Source of the DNA: Eutrigla gurnardus
Lineage: Eukaryota; Chordata; Actinopteri; Perciformes; Triglidae
NCBI GenBank assembly: GCA_963514095.1
Contig: OY741264.1
Location: forward strand, 15,884,866-15,948,865
Direction of reading: 5' to 3'
DNA length: 64,000 nt
Shown here: positions 1 through 11,022 of the stretch, one piece after another
Position numbering within the stretch: the first letter of the stretch is position 1
How the letters are laid out: every line of letters begins with the position of its first letter
Translations under genes and position numbers: made by a program
Notes under the pieces: model-generated
Databases searched by the model: none
Seen by the model: the letters and a program-made list of their open reading frames with translations, nothing else
What the model was told of the DNA's origin: nothing

Positions 1-3000
1 GCATTTGGTGTGAACGCCCCTTAATAGTACTTTAGTTGAGTAGGCCACGGAACTAGGTCATTTTCAGCCGTGTGTTTGTGTGTGCCTGGAGAGACTCTTT
101 GAACATCCAGGACCTTCTGAGATATTTTCCCTCTTGGCAAGGTGTTAATTTCAGACTTTGACCACATGTCTTATAGGCTCATCGATGCTGATAAAGTACA
201 GTAGTGTTGTTGCTTTCATGGACAATGTGAAGCACAATTTTATTCCTGTGCCATCTTTGCCCTTTCCTTGAAAATAAGTAACACTTTCATAACTAACACT
301 ATGTAAGGACGCTCCATACGGCAATGTGAACGCTGCCACAGATGAACAGCAGCTGTGTTGCCGTGGGGTAGATCCAGTTGTATAACTTCACTTATCTCAT
401 GATAAATACGTAGTTTGCTTCATATGACTGCCAATCTTACAGTCTTGTGCTTTTTTATATATCGATACTTTTAAACTTAGTGTATTCTTAGTTTGGTTGT
501 GCATTTCTGGCTCAATCGTAGCTCTTACGTCCACTGGAAGTGTTTCAAATGCAGCACATCTTACATAGAGGGAGAGTGGGCATCAAAGGAGAACCTTGTT
601 GTCTTTACAAGTGTAAGCCGCCTGTCAAACTTTCTTTTGCCAGTCAGTCAGCGAGGGAAACAGTTAGATATACAGCTGATAGAAAAAGTGTTTGTTTTTC
701 TCTGCTGGCATGTTTGTGTCATAAAAAAACCCTGCTGCCAATGTGTCTTTATGTGTGGAACATCCCGTTGCACATCTCTATTTCTCTCTCACTGATGTTA
801 GGCCACACACAGCGGGTCCTGACAGTACTGAACGGAGATGACATGTGGGTGTTGGTGGCAGACTGGCAGTTGAATAAAGTCATGTAGCTATTAAGTGCTT
901 TTTGCAGTTTGAATACAGCATCGTAGAAAAAACGTCTGTATTTCAAATGTTAATGTATTCACTATATGTATGTTTGCATTTATTTACGGTATTAAATCAG
1001 GTCAGGATTTCTAAATATGCTGGTAAACTGTAATATTGTAACACCAGCCAAAGCTAAGACACGCCTCTACACACCCCTCACCTGCAGCTGATTCAGTACT
1101 GCTACGTAGACAAGAACTCAAAAAAGGGATATTCCAAGCTGATCCACAGGTCTTGATATGTCGAGCTCATGCTCTGCTTCAGATCTCTTTTTTAACTGCT
1201 ACTACATGGCTCTGGTAGCACCGCCAACATTTTGGACTGCAAACTCATCATTTTTGAGGTTTGTCAACTTTTCACTACAAACACTAAAATAGACCTTATT
1301 CGTCATCCTAAATGTTGTGTAAATTGCACCACCACCTGAAACCATCATTTACTGTCCTGCTGGCTTCTTGCTTGCTCTTAGCAGCTGTAGTAATGGATAT
1401 AGCGGCTGTAATTTATCACTTTTATTTTTTAATACATCCATGGGCTGTGTGGTGTGAAGCAGGGGCTCAACCTCCAATATGCTAGTAAGTTTCAGATAGC
1501 TTTAGTTAGATGCTCCTCTGCAAAGATGGGGGGAAATGAATAAATAAAGAAATAAATAAGTTAATAATTATAATAGTATGCATATTTATGTTATAACTCA
1601 ACATAGAGCGTTTTGAAAGAAACATTTAAGATGTAAAAATAGAATAGGAACGATAAAATGTCACTCTATACAGCACTGTAGGTGGCTGTTTTACTGACAT
1701 CCTTTGAAACATGGTAGTCACCTTCAGTCCAATTAGCTTTCTAATGATCAATGTAGGTTCTTGGCTTCGGACCCCGAATAAAAAATGTGCAGTCCCACTT
1801 GAGTACATACTCAGATGGATAATACATGGCCACCAATAACCAGCATTAGTAGATAATGTTCAACTTCCTCAGTAAGCATTACCTGTTGTTGCTAATTTAT
1901 CCTCCTTGTGTTTTGTCATTTTATTTTGGTGTTTTTTTTTATTTTATTCATGTTCATGCTGGAACAGCAATGCCAGGAAATCATTGTTAAATTGAACCAT
2001 ATGTAAATGTTGTTCTCCTGATATTGTCTATTTCATTATTTAAAAAATCTAAAGAATTTGGGGGATCAAACCATATATACTTATATGGTTATAGTTTATA
2101 TGATGCATTAGTTGAAAGGCCACTTGTGGATTTGCACTTAAGTGTGCTACAGTGTGCAGATCGCAGAACACTTTTGGAAGACGATTAAGAATTAACAAAA
2201 TGCTACACTACACAAGTTCCATCTTTCTCAAAGGGCCAACAGATTTGTTTTAACAGATAACTGTGTAAAAGGAGTTTAAGAGAATAATCTGCCTTTGAAA
2301 ACTAATGGACTGTTCACTGACCTTTTTTTTGTTCAGACAGTCAAGACAGCAACAACAGAGCAGAAAACAGAACAAATGAACCATGACACAGTGAGTACAT
2401 GCTTTACAGCAATATAAAGTAACAGTGCGGAGGAGAAGAGCAATAGACCAGTCAGATAGAGTGCACATTAAGAGAGACAACAAAAGAGGCAGAACTCACC
2501 CTAAATAGCATTTTTCATAATTTCTGACTCTATTTGTCAGTTCTCACGATAAATAGTTAGGATTGTGAGTAAAGCCTTGTGGTCAGGTAGGTTTTCTGGT
2601 AGATTCAAGTCATTGCTTTAATAATTACATTTCAAGTAGTTATACATGTTTATTATTAGACAAAGTCGGAGCAGGCAATGTGATACATTGACTCTATAGA
2701 CATTCTGCCAAGCCTTTTATTCCTGTGAGTTTATCACCAGTCTTGTGTGGCCGCTGTTCAAAATACATTAGCAGAATGCACCATGGCAGTATTGGATTTA
2801 AAGGATTCTTGGTTCCATATAATGCTATGTTAATTTGTGTTATTTTTGGATTTATTGGATTAGCCAAAAACAGACATTCCAATCCTGTTATAACTAGTTA
2901 TATCTGCAAAGGATATCTGTATTTCCCGTTATCGTACTATAACGATATATATGCTGGTATGAAAATATAATTATGTTTGGAAAATTTCAATAGTGCCTAA

Positions 3001-3535
3001 TGCTCACACTATTGGAACAGGTCTTAAAACTTACATTTAGTAATCTATCAATTCAATCTGCTGGACTTTATGTCACGTAAAGCTCCAACCTTCCCATGAG
3101 TCTCCCTTATAAGTAAATCATATAAATATCGACTTCTCAGCCATCCAACATTTTACACTGAAACATAATACATTTGCAATATTTATCCATCAAAGTGCAG
3201 AATGGCCACAGCCTTTCTGGACTAAGCTCCAGATATTCACTGCCGTTGGGGAACAGTATTCTGTTTTATCAATCCCAGTCAACATGAAAGCTTGTTTTCC
3301 GTTTCACTGATTTACAGTGGCAGCTATACAGTAAAATCAACGTACACTTTCCCTTTCAATTAATTATGTTTCTTCAAGGTTAAAGAACATTTAAGACTAT
3401 GACTAAGACTACGCTGTGCAATTTAACAAAGTGTCTGCATTGCACTTTACGCTCTGCAAACATCAGAGCATCAATCCTTATTCACAAGCTCTAACTTAGA
3501 GGATATGTGTAGCAGTTGTAGTGTCATTAATCCAT
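1..3535. other. Unrecognised non-coding stretch
   Basis: No conserved coding motif, RNA gene or recognisable mobile element was seen here on either strand. The open frames are short, overlapping and of unbiased composition, as expected by chance in AT-rich DNA. Small homopolymer and TG-rich patches are present. It could contain old unrecognised repeats or regulatory DNA, which cannot be told from a single sequence. Confidence 0.5.
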
Positions 3536-3539
3536 CACA

Positions 3540-3870
3540 CATACAAACAGTTCCGCTCCGGTCCCGCGAGCACCACGAGTCTGAAGCCCAAGCCTGACCC
3601 AGAATCCCACTGTGTCCTACACAGTCATCAGTATTTTCAGTCATAAAACGGCTCGATAGCGGCGGGAGATCTGAGTTGAAGACTGAGCGATAATGAGAGG
3701 ACAATAATAGGACAGCCTATTGATTAAAGTCTACGTCATGTCCACATTGCCTACCTGTGTATATGCTCATGTATCTTTATAGATTTAAAAATTTCATACA
3801 GATATGTTATATATATCAGATCATATGTTTTATTGTGTTCAAGTAGTAATTCCTTTGTAAAATGTTATTT
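3540..3870 (+). repeat. Dispersed repeat, copy related to 47640-47900
   Basis: This segment aligns with 47640-47900 in the same orientation. Shared blocks include the region around 'gaagcccaagcc', a run around 'gagcgataatgagag', 'aaagtctacgtcatgtcc' and 'caagtagtaattcc'. The copies differ by substitutions and by short insertions; this copy has extra sequence around 3650-3690. No coding capacity was recognised. Two dispersed copies show a mobile or duplicated family, but its class is unknown. Confidence 0.7.
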
Positions 3871-4089
3871 CCCAAAAATTCCAATGTAACATTAACTTGA
3901 TATTGGTATTAAAACTATTTTAATACATAATTCATGTTTTGTTATGTTATGTTATGGTATTCATCTGAAAGGTAAAACCCTCTCATTTTACTCAATGGAC
4001 TTTGTGCCCTGTCATGTGGCCATGGTGCCCCGAAAAAGCCAAATGGCCTTTCCCCTAAAATGACTAAATTCCAACCCTGCATACAAACC

Positions 4090-4640
4090 ATCATCACAGA
4101 TGAATGTTCCCACATTTAAGAATAGGCTTAAAACCTTTCTCTTTGACAATGCTTATCGTTAGTGCTGGCTCAGGTTTGCCCTGAGCCAGCTCTTAGTTAA
4201 GCTGCTATAGGCCTAGACTGCCGGGGAATTTATTTATAGTGACACACTGAGCCTCTCTCTCGCTCTCTCTCTGTGTATGTCCGCAGCAGAGTCTGCTGAG
4301 GTCCTGACCAATGCAGATTGCTAACTGGCCTGGCGTTGGAAACACCATATTGTAGCTCCACCTGCCCACTGTGTGACTGCTCAACTACTACTGTTTTTTG
4401 GTCTACGGCGACATGGTTGGGATTGATCCATTTCAGCATGGCTGTGCCTGTTGATGCTGCACGAGATTTCTGCCTAAAAGCCTATTAAGGCAGTTTTTTT
4501 TCACCACTGTCGCTGTAACGCTTGCCCCTGGGTGATGTTGGGACTCCTCCCGTCACTCCCACCAGCGCAAGTGGGAAAGACACTGCTCTATTAAATTAAA
4601 ACTGCCGGGAGCTATCGAACCAGGGTGAAGATTGTTTGTC
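4090..4640 (+). mobile_element. 3' end of a LINE (L2/CR1-like), plus strand
   Basis: The sequence near 4105-4165 reads as the C-terminal tail of a LINE ORF2 (key residues RLKTFLFDNAY) and is followed by a stop and a long non-coding tail beginning 'gtgctggctcagg'. I recognise this as the 3' part of a LINE abundant in teleost genomes. Everything upstream (endonuclease and reverse transcriptase) is absent, so this is a 5'-truncated copy, the usual outcome of incomplete target-primed reverse transcription. A CT microsatellite lies at 4254-4272. The exact ends and any target duplication could not be fixed. Confidence 0.6.
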
Positions 4641-5151
4641 TGATTTTAGCCTGATTAAAAATGAACCATTTGCTGCTATACATGTAGCACCTAATCTACC
4701 TTAATAACACCATACTTTGTTCTGCATTTTCATTTAAAGTGGGTCATGCTATGCAGAGTCTGAACAGGTGAGTCTTGAGCCTTTTTTTTGGAAGATGGCA
4801 AGTGACTCTGCTGTCCTGACATTGGTCGGGAGTTCGTTCCACCAATTAGGCGCCAGAACAGAGAAGAGTCGGGACTTTGCTGAGCGACATTGTTCGATTT
4901 CAGTGATGGTGGTACCAGCCGGCCAGCTGAAGAAGAGGAACGAAGTGCTTGCGCCGGGGCTTGTGGTTTGACCAGTGTTTGAAGGTAGATGGGTGCCGTT
5001 CCATTGATGGCCTTGAAGGCCAGTGCCATCGTCTTGAATTGGATGCAGGCTGAAACAGGGAGCCAGTGGAGGTCACGGAGGAGGGGTGTCACATGGGAGA
5101 ATTTGGTAGATTGAAGACAAGGCATGCTGCAGCATTCTGGATAGGCAATGG

Positions 5152-5757
5152 TTAAGTCGCCGAGGCTGGGAGTCCAGCCAGGAGAGAGTTGCAGTAGTCA
5201 AGACCGGAGATGACCAGTGCTTGGACCAGGAGTTGTGTTCCATCCTTTGTGAGGAAAGTCTGAATCCTGCGGATATTGTAGAGGGCAAATCTGCAGGATC
5301 GGGCCACAGCAGTGACGTTGGGGATGCAGGATAGTTGGTCATCGAGGATTACACCCAGGTTACACGCAGTTGATGAAGGCAATACTGTGATGGCCTCGAC
5401 AGTGACTGACAGGTCCATGCGAGGGCAGTCTTTCCCCGGGATGAAGAGGAGTTTGGTTTTCTGCAGGTTAAGCTTGAGGTGATGCGCAGTTGTCCAGATG
5501 GAGATGTCTGCCAGACATTCCGGGATGCAAGTTGCTATGTGGGTGTCACAGGTTGGGGGAAAGGAGAGGAATAGCTGGGTGTCATCTGCGTTACAATGGT
5601 AGGAGAATCCATGTGATGTGATTTCAGAGCCTAGTGATATGGTGTATAATGAGAACAGAAGCAGTCCTAGTACTGAGCCTTGAGGGACACCCGTTTCCCT
5701 GGAACAGGGTTTAGACATAGAGCCATTCCATGTGACCTGAAAGGTGCGATTTGTCAA
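5152..5757 (-). pseudogene. LINE reverse transcriptase fragment (palm/thumb)
   Basis: This 201-codon open frame is the longest intact piece of the L2-type ORF2. It starts at the edge of the nested insertion (TNRTFQVTWNGS), carries the GVPQGSVLG motif and the catalytic-site motif as NADDTQLFLSFPP, and then ADISIWTTAHHLKLNLQKTK, the usual downstream block. The first residue of the YADD box is N instead of Y. The initial Met is an accident of the insertion junction and not a real start. It would have copied the element RNA at the nuclear target site. It cannot act without the missing upstream half, which lies beyond 5995. Confidence 0.85.
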
Positions 5758-5995
5758 AAAATAAATAAATAAAAAACACTTCTATGTTCTTACCACTTTG
5801 ATCATAGCACTGTTGTACTTAAGGTAGCCTTGCTGAACAGGTACTACTTTACTCAGATGAGGACCTAACACTTGTTTCTATTTTTTAGCTCTTACTTTAT
5901 TGGCAATGATATGTTGTTTCTTTCTTTCGATAAATGTACTTATTGTAAGTCGCTTTGGACAAACGTGTCTGCTAAATGCTCTAAATGTAAATGAT
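5758..5995 (+). mobile_element. 5'-truncated LINE tail nested in the L2-type LINE
   Basis: Protein homology on the minus strand stops at ALTWFTS (about 6000) and resumes at TNRTFQVTW (5757); the 238 bases between are foreign. On the plus strand they end in 'attgtaagtcgctttgga' followed by 'cgtgtctgctaaatg' and TAAATG-like tail repeats, the conserved 3' tail shared by L2-type LINEs and the SINEs they mobilise. The insert therefore lies in the opposite orientation to its host element. The left edge is A/T-rich ('aaaataaataaataaa'). No clean target duplication was visible. Confidence 0.7.
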
Positions 5996-6927
5996 GTGAA
6001 CCAGGTAAGAGCAGAGTCAGTGATGCCAAGTTCAGCCAGGGTGGAGAGGAGGATTTGGTGTTTGACTGTGTCAAATGCAGCAGATAGATAGAGGAGAAAG
6101 AACGGAGTGGGATGAGGCTCTGGCGTTTCCAGGGACTCAGTCACTGTGAGGAGGGCCTTCTCAGTGGAGTGAGCAGTCCTTAATCCTTATTGATTAGGGT
6201 CAAGGAGGTTGTTCTGTGAGAGATAGGATGGCAGTTGATTGTAGGCGGCACGTTCCAGGGTTTTCGAGAGGAATGAAAGAAGAGATACGGGTCTGGAGTT
6301 TCGGATGTCAGCAGCATCTCGGGTGGTTTTTTTTAGGAGTGGCTTAGCTGGCGTAGTTGTCTTAAAAGCCACTGGAATTAGACCTAAGGGGAGGGAGGAG
6401 TTGATCAGGGTGTTGAGGAATGGCAAGATGTCGTGTGAGATGTCTTGGAGAAGAGAGGAGGGAATCGGGCCAAGGGAGCAGGTGGTGGCATGGTTAGATG
6501 TAACAAGTGAACGTCTGAACGTCTTCAGAGGTGAGAGGGCTAAAGCTGGTAAGGCCATCAGAGTTGAGATTTGGGGGAGATGTTTTCTGGGAGGGTATAG
6601 GATTGAATGAGGAGCTGATGTCTTTTACTTTCTTGGTTAAGTAAGTTGAAAGTCATCAGCAGTGAGGGAGGAAGGAGGGGTAGGGGGGGGTGAGGAGGGA
6701 GGAGAACATGGAGAAGAGTTTCCTGGGGTTGGAGGCAGAAGAGTTGATCCTTGACAGGTAGAAGGCAGATTTAGCTGCTGAAACAGTTGAGGTGAAGTCA
6801 GAGAGGAGGTGGTGGTAGTGAGCAACATCCCCATCCTTGCCTGATTTCTTCCATTTCCTCTCTGCCACTCGCAACACCGATCTGTTGGTTGCAGAGATTC
6901 GGACAGCCAGGGAGGGGAGGGAGATGA

Positions 6928-7745
6928 TCACATTGGTCGTGAGGTGAGGGGACAGGGAGTGTCCAAAGAAGAGGAGATTGAGGACATCACGATGGAGGAG
7001 GCTTCCTCAGTAGGCATTAGGGATTGTTCTGTGGATGTTAGTGAGGAAAGAACAGTTGGGGAGAGAGCGAAGGGAGAGAGGGATTTCAGGTTGCGGCGGG
7101 TGGTGACAGTTTGAGGTGTAGAGGGGAGGGACGTGGTGGACTTCATGGGGAGAGAGAAAGTCACAAAGTGGTGGTCAGATACAGTGAGCGGGGTAACAGA
7201 GAGTGCCGAGGGCCCGGTGGGTGGGTGGAGAGGGGGAGAGTGTGAGGTCAAATATGGAGAAGAAGAAGAAGAAGAATTCAGATGAGTGCAGCTTTCCTGG
7301 GTGGATGTTGAAGTCACCGAGGATGACGAATGGTGTGCCATCATCAGGGGAGCAGCTCAGGAGGGCATCCATCTGATCTAAAAAGTCACGGATAGGACCA
7401 GGTCGGCAATAGATCACTATGATGTTGAGCTTGAAAGGAAGCGTGACAGAGATGGCATGGAATTCAAGTGCAGATCGGGGTAGATGGTCCAGGGGAAGGA
7501 CCTGGTAGGACCACCTGGGTGAGATAAGGAGTCCAGTTCCTCCTCCTCAACCTGTTCGTCTTAGGGAGTGTGTAAACGAGTAGGCAGTTGAGAGGGCAGC
7601 TGGAGTGGCGGTGTTTTTTGGGGTGATCCAGGTCTGCGTAAGGGCCAGGAAGTGGAGAGTCTGCAGGGAGGCATACGCTGAAATGGTGTCTGCTTTCTTG
7701 ACTGCAGACTGGCAGTTCCATAGCCCCCCTAGTACTTCAAGTTCT
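6928..7745 (-). pseudogene. LINE endonuclease domain remnant
   Basis: Minus-strand pieces here match the apurinic-type endonuclease of the same L2-type LINE. The block NWTPYLTQVVLP lies near 7500-7560 (shifted frame), followed by MIYCRPGPIRDFLDQMDALL and VILGDFNIHPGKL (7290-7417). The GDFN motif contains the conserved metal/active-site Asp and Asn. A run of GAA codons on the plus strand (7257-7275) makes a poly-Phe stretch just after GDFNIHP, where the family normally has a short linker; this looks like microsatellite growth inside a dead gene. Frame changes separate it from the reverse transcriptase part. Confidence 0.75.
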
Positions 7746-8523
7746 GTACCGGTGGATAATGGTGGGAGAGATTGGATGGGTTACAGCCTTGAGCGATGGG
7801 TCTCTGGCCATCCTTTCTGCAGAATGACTTGAAGTTTGTTCTTTAAAGCACATTTGTGATTGATTCATCTGATGCGGCCAAATACCTACCTTCACCTATG
7901 CACATGCAAAGCAGTTCATTCTGGATGCGAGCAGATGCAAAATGCCATATATGTACATCCAATGTCTGATAGAACATGGGTCGGTTTTAAGACGGGGGGT
8001 GGAACCCTTAATGTATTTGTCCCAAACTGTTTTCTACATTTGGTTCCTTTTGGTACCTCCCTTTGACTTAAACAGCTCTTTCTGTCTGCTGCTTCTCTAC
8101 TCCTGAATTCTAGAGCAGGGTTTACCCAGAAAATGTAGCAGCACTGTTGCTACCCGGTAAACCCGGCTTACGAAGCTCAATTGACAACAATAGCTGTCAA
8201 ACAGTATGCCGACATTGTTTAACTGAAGCCAGTACATCTGTGAATACACGTCAAACATCTAGTTTACGGCAGCATCACCTTAATGTGTCCATCACCTGAA
8301 TGAGACCGAAGCGGACTAGACAGCGAGTCTTCGCACCACACCATTCAGGCAGCCTGAACATTTACATTACAGACATTTGAGATCATTGTTTGTCTTTATT
8401 TATTTTTTATTATTGACAATATGCCAGGATGTCAGTGTCGTAACCGTTAAACTTTGTTAAAATAAATTGGCAAAAACATTACTATTATTTTTGTTTTATG
8501 TGCTGTAGACTTCATACTGAATG
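7746..8523. other. Unrecognised stretch
   Basis: No gene or clear element was seen. A block from 8110 to 8370 ('agcagggtttaccc' onwards, and 'acatttacattacagac' near 8356) resembles old repeat debris, but no termini or target duplication could be defined. Confidence 0.4.
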
Positions 8524-8652
8524 TTGTGTACCAGAGATGGGGGACTCGAGTCTAGTGACTTGACTCCATCATGTGGGCAAACCTGGCAACCGGTAATCTC
8601 TCTACTAAGTGATACGCCCGCCCATCTAACAGTAGAGCGGCCGGGGTTTGAA

Positions 8653-8836
8653 GGATGCAAGGTGGCGGTGCTACCAGTTCAGCCAGTGTTCCCAAAATTA
8701 TAAAATTTGGATTTAAAGACTATTCAACTCAAAAAAAGAAAAGATTCGCCGTGTGCAAGGTGTACAGCGCAAAAATATCCGACACATCCAGCACCACGTC
8801 AAATTTCATCCGCCATTTCCGACTACACAAAGAAAA
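8653..8836 (+). pseudogene. BED-type zinc-finger exon of a hAT transposase
   Basis: The frame reads KFGFKDYSTQKKKRFAVCKV then YSAKISDTSSTTSNFIRHF and RLHKEK. This matches a BED finger: C-x2-[C]-x(n)-H-x3-5-H with aromatic residues before it. The second Cys position carries Tyr (AVCKVYSAK), so one zinc ligand is lost. The frame ends at a consensus splice donor 'gtaagt' (8837-8842), suggesting this was exon 1 of the transposase, which binds the element's ends. The DDE catalytic region and the hAT dimerisation domain are absent. A host ZBED gene is unlikely because the exon lies between hAT ends. Confidence 0.75.
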
Positions 8837-9099
8837 GTAAGTAATGTCTCTAGCTAACTTCACCATTATTTTTAATTTAACGTTAGCTAGCAGCTAACAT
8901 CCCATCTCCATAAGTCAAAAGTGACAAGAGCTTACTGTTTGCATCACAAACATTTAATGTGCAATGCCTTCGCGTCACGGCGAGTTTCGAGAGAAGGAGC
9001 CGCTTCCACAAGCTCTCGAAAATCTTTAAAACTGACCGTTGTCTTATGATTCAGCAACTGCATAGCTTATTTCTCGCATAAAATGTTTCTCTCTCACAC

Positions 9100-9168
9100 A
9101 CACACAATCTCTCTCTGACACTCTCACACACATACACACACACTCTCTTTCTCTCTCTCACACACACA

Positions 9169-9214
<46 letters not shown>

Positions 9215-9215
9215 T
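9100..9215. repeat. CA/CT compound microsatellite
   Basis: Alternating (CA)n and (CT)n tracts fill this interval inside the hAT element, interrupted by 'acaatctctctc' and 'acatacacac'. Confidence 0.95.
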
Positions 9216-9817
9216 TCACAAACACATTCTGCCTAATTTGCTCTTTCACACACATACGCACACATGCTTACACTAAGAGTCCAAGTTATGTTTAAAGTTT
9301 TCTCTCACATGAAAGAGTGAGGCCTCTTTGAAAGAGTAGTGGACATAGTCTTATTTGTTCAAGTTCATTCTTTGATGCACTTTGAAAAAAATGTTGTAAA
9401 TAAAAGGAAGTGGTTTGTTGCCCTTCCCAAGATAAACTACTGTGTTGAGTACTCTGTCTGGTAATTATTGTTTGGTACACCTGGCCCTGTAGTTGTTCCT
9501 AGTCATTCTGATCCTGCTGGTCGTAGTGAGTATTTATAATTATTCCTTATCCTAATATCCCCTTCCCCTATTTGTTAGCCCTTGTGTGCAAAGCAGGGCT
9601 ACATAAAACTTAGGCTGCAGTCTCTTAAAGTTTTAAGATGGTTGTCTTCCAGCTTATTATATTTCTATGACTTTACTTGTGACTTGCTTGACCTAAGCTA
9701 TGACTTGACTCTCACGAAAATGACTTGGGCCTTGTTTGAGACTTGAAGGTTAAGACTTGAGACTTGCTTGAGATTTGCATAAGTGTGCAAATACTTACTT
9801 CGATGTCTGTTGTGTAC

Positions 9818-10750
9818 TGTTCCGCTCATAGTAACTATGTGTGTGCTTTTATTATTTCCATGCATTGTTTATTTGACTTTTTAATCTCTGTGGGAAAATG
9901 TTTTTGCTGGGGAGTGCATTATGAAACCAATTATCAAAAACCAAATCAAGGCAAGGTACAATCTATATCATGGAAACCTCTCAACAAACAGGACATCACA
10001 CCAGATGGACAATTAAGGGTCTGATTGCTTAGAAGTCATGTGATTCCTGAAGTAAAGTTGAAAGGGACAGCGTGGGCCTGATGAACTTTTTCCAAGTAAG
10101 AGTAAGTGGTACACATAGTATGGGTCAAGATTACAGGGAGCAAATGAGGATAGTAGGATCTCTGCTGTTTTTCCATTGGAGTGAAGCTCCCAACAGAGAC
10201 TTTTTGTCTGTCTATGTGTAAATACATTACACAATGTATACCGAAGTGACTGTACATGTGATTGTGCTGATGAAACAAACACAGCCGCGTCTATCCTCCG
10301 ATGACCCCAATCAGCAACTTTCTAACTCTCTGTTAACTCATTTTCTCAATCTCTCTCTCTCTCTCTAACTCCTGCTCTACATTGTACTGACAGAACTGAA
10401 GGCAGAATGTGGAACCCCTCTTTTCCCTGCACCCCCCCCCCCCCCCCCCCCAAACAATTTTCCCTTTCTCTCTGTCTCTTATTAACATTGGCATTTACAT
10501 AAACTATTCCAGTCGTTTAGCCTCTGAAAAAGACTTTCATCATACCTGACAATACCTGTACTCGGAATGTGTCTGTGTGTGCGTGCAGGTGTGTCCTCTA
10601 TACAGTCACTTATTTGAAAAAGGGAGAAACTAAGCGAGACAAAAAAAAGAAAAGAATAGCATGAAAGCCAGAGAAAGAGGACAAGAGAGAGAGAGAGGGA
10701 GAGATAATAGCAAAGAAGGCAAGTTAATTAAATGTCCTCTGTGGGGATTA
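9818..10750. other. Unrecognised stretch with C tract and GA-rich patches
   Basis: No gene seen. A 20-base poly-C tract spans 10432-10451, CT repeats lie at 10350-10366, and GA-rich low-complexity sequence at 10620-10710. Confidence 0.5.
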
Positions 10751-10751
10751 C

Positions 10752-11022
10752 AAAGGTATTTTATTTGGCCCTCACTGGTAACTGTTCCATCCATAATCTG
10801 TTTAAATGGAAAGCTGCCGCCGTCTTAGTGACTTTTCACACTTTTAAATGGAAAAGCCAATTAAACCAAGGATGAGAGAGAGAGACATAGAGAAAAGTGA
10901 GACAGACAGAGAGAGAAAGAAAATCAAGCTTTCGTTCTTACTCTAATTGCAAATGATACAAATGGTTAGCCAATAGTTTCCCTACTTATTCTTCCAGCAC
11001 AGCTACTCATAATTGAAAAGCT
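10752..11022 (+). repeat. Inverted-duplicate arm 1 (pairs with 14903-15118)
   Basis: The reverse complement of this segment matches 14903-15118. Shared blocks include 'gggccaaata', 'acagattatggatgga', 'gacggcggcagctttcc' and 'ggctaaccatttgtatcat'. This arm has extra sequence, mainly a GA-rich microsatellite (10872-10925) and about 15 bases near 10825-10845. The low-complexity patches are divergent; the unique parts look about 80-90% alike by eye. There is no coding potential. It could be two copies of an unknown repeat or a local inverted duplication of one non-coding element. Confidence 0.8.

Larger units (their letters stand above)
4735..7745 (-). mobile_element. Decayed L2-type LINE with nested insertion
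   Basis: Reading the minus strand from 7745 down to 4735 gives endonuclease then reverse transcriptase pieces of one non-LTR retrotransposon. Endonuclease: the motif VILGDFNIHP near 7300-7330. Reverse transcriptase: finger region with SLGPIPSSLLQDI and SRPVSLLSFLSKTLERAAYNQ (6190-6510), ITDSALTWFTS (about 6000-6040), then GVPQGSVLG (about 5670-5700) and NADDTQLFLSFPP (about 5560-5600), followed by the thumb and C-terminal region down to 4735. The style is typical of teleost L2/CR1-clade ORF2. The frame is broken several times and the catalytic YADD reads NADD, so the copy is dead. The reverse transcriptase is split at 5758-5995 by another element. No ORF1 was seen. Confidence 0.85.
8524..9817. 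mobile_element. hAT transposon with 8-bp target duplication (element 8532-9809)
   Basis: The octamer 'ttgtgtac' occurs at 8524-8531 and again at 9810-9817, flanking an element whose left end 'cagagatgggggactcgag' and right end 'cgatgtctg' form imperfect terminal inverted repeats (7 of the outer 9 bases pair). An 8-bp duplication and CAGAGATGGGG-type ends are hAT hallmarks. Subterminal 'acttgact/gacttgag' motifs at 8558-8568 and 9668-9776 are typical of these fish elements. At 1,278 bp it is far too short to be autonomous, but it keeps a BED-finger exon (8653-8836). CA/CT microsatellites fill 9100-9215. Confidence 0.9.

Noticed and set aside
8653..8836. Possible host ZBED gene exon
   Set aside because: It lies between hAT inverted ends with an 8-bp target duplication and has lost a zinc ligand.
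9100..9215. CRISPR-like or satellite array
   Set aside because: Only dinucleotide repeats, with no spacer-repeat structure.
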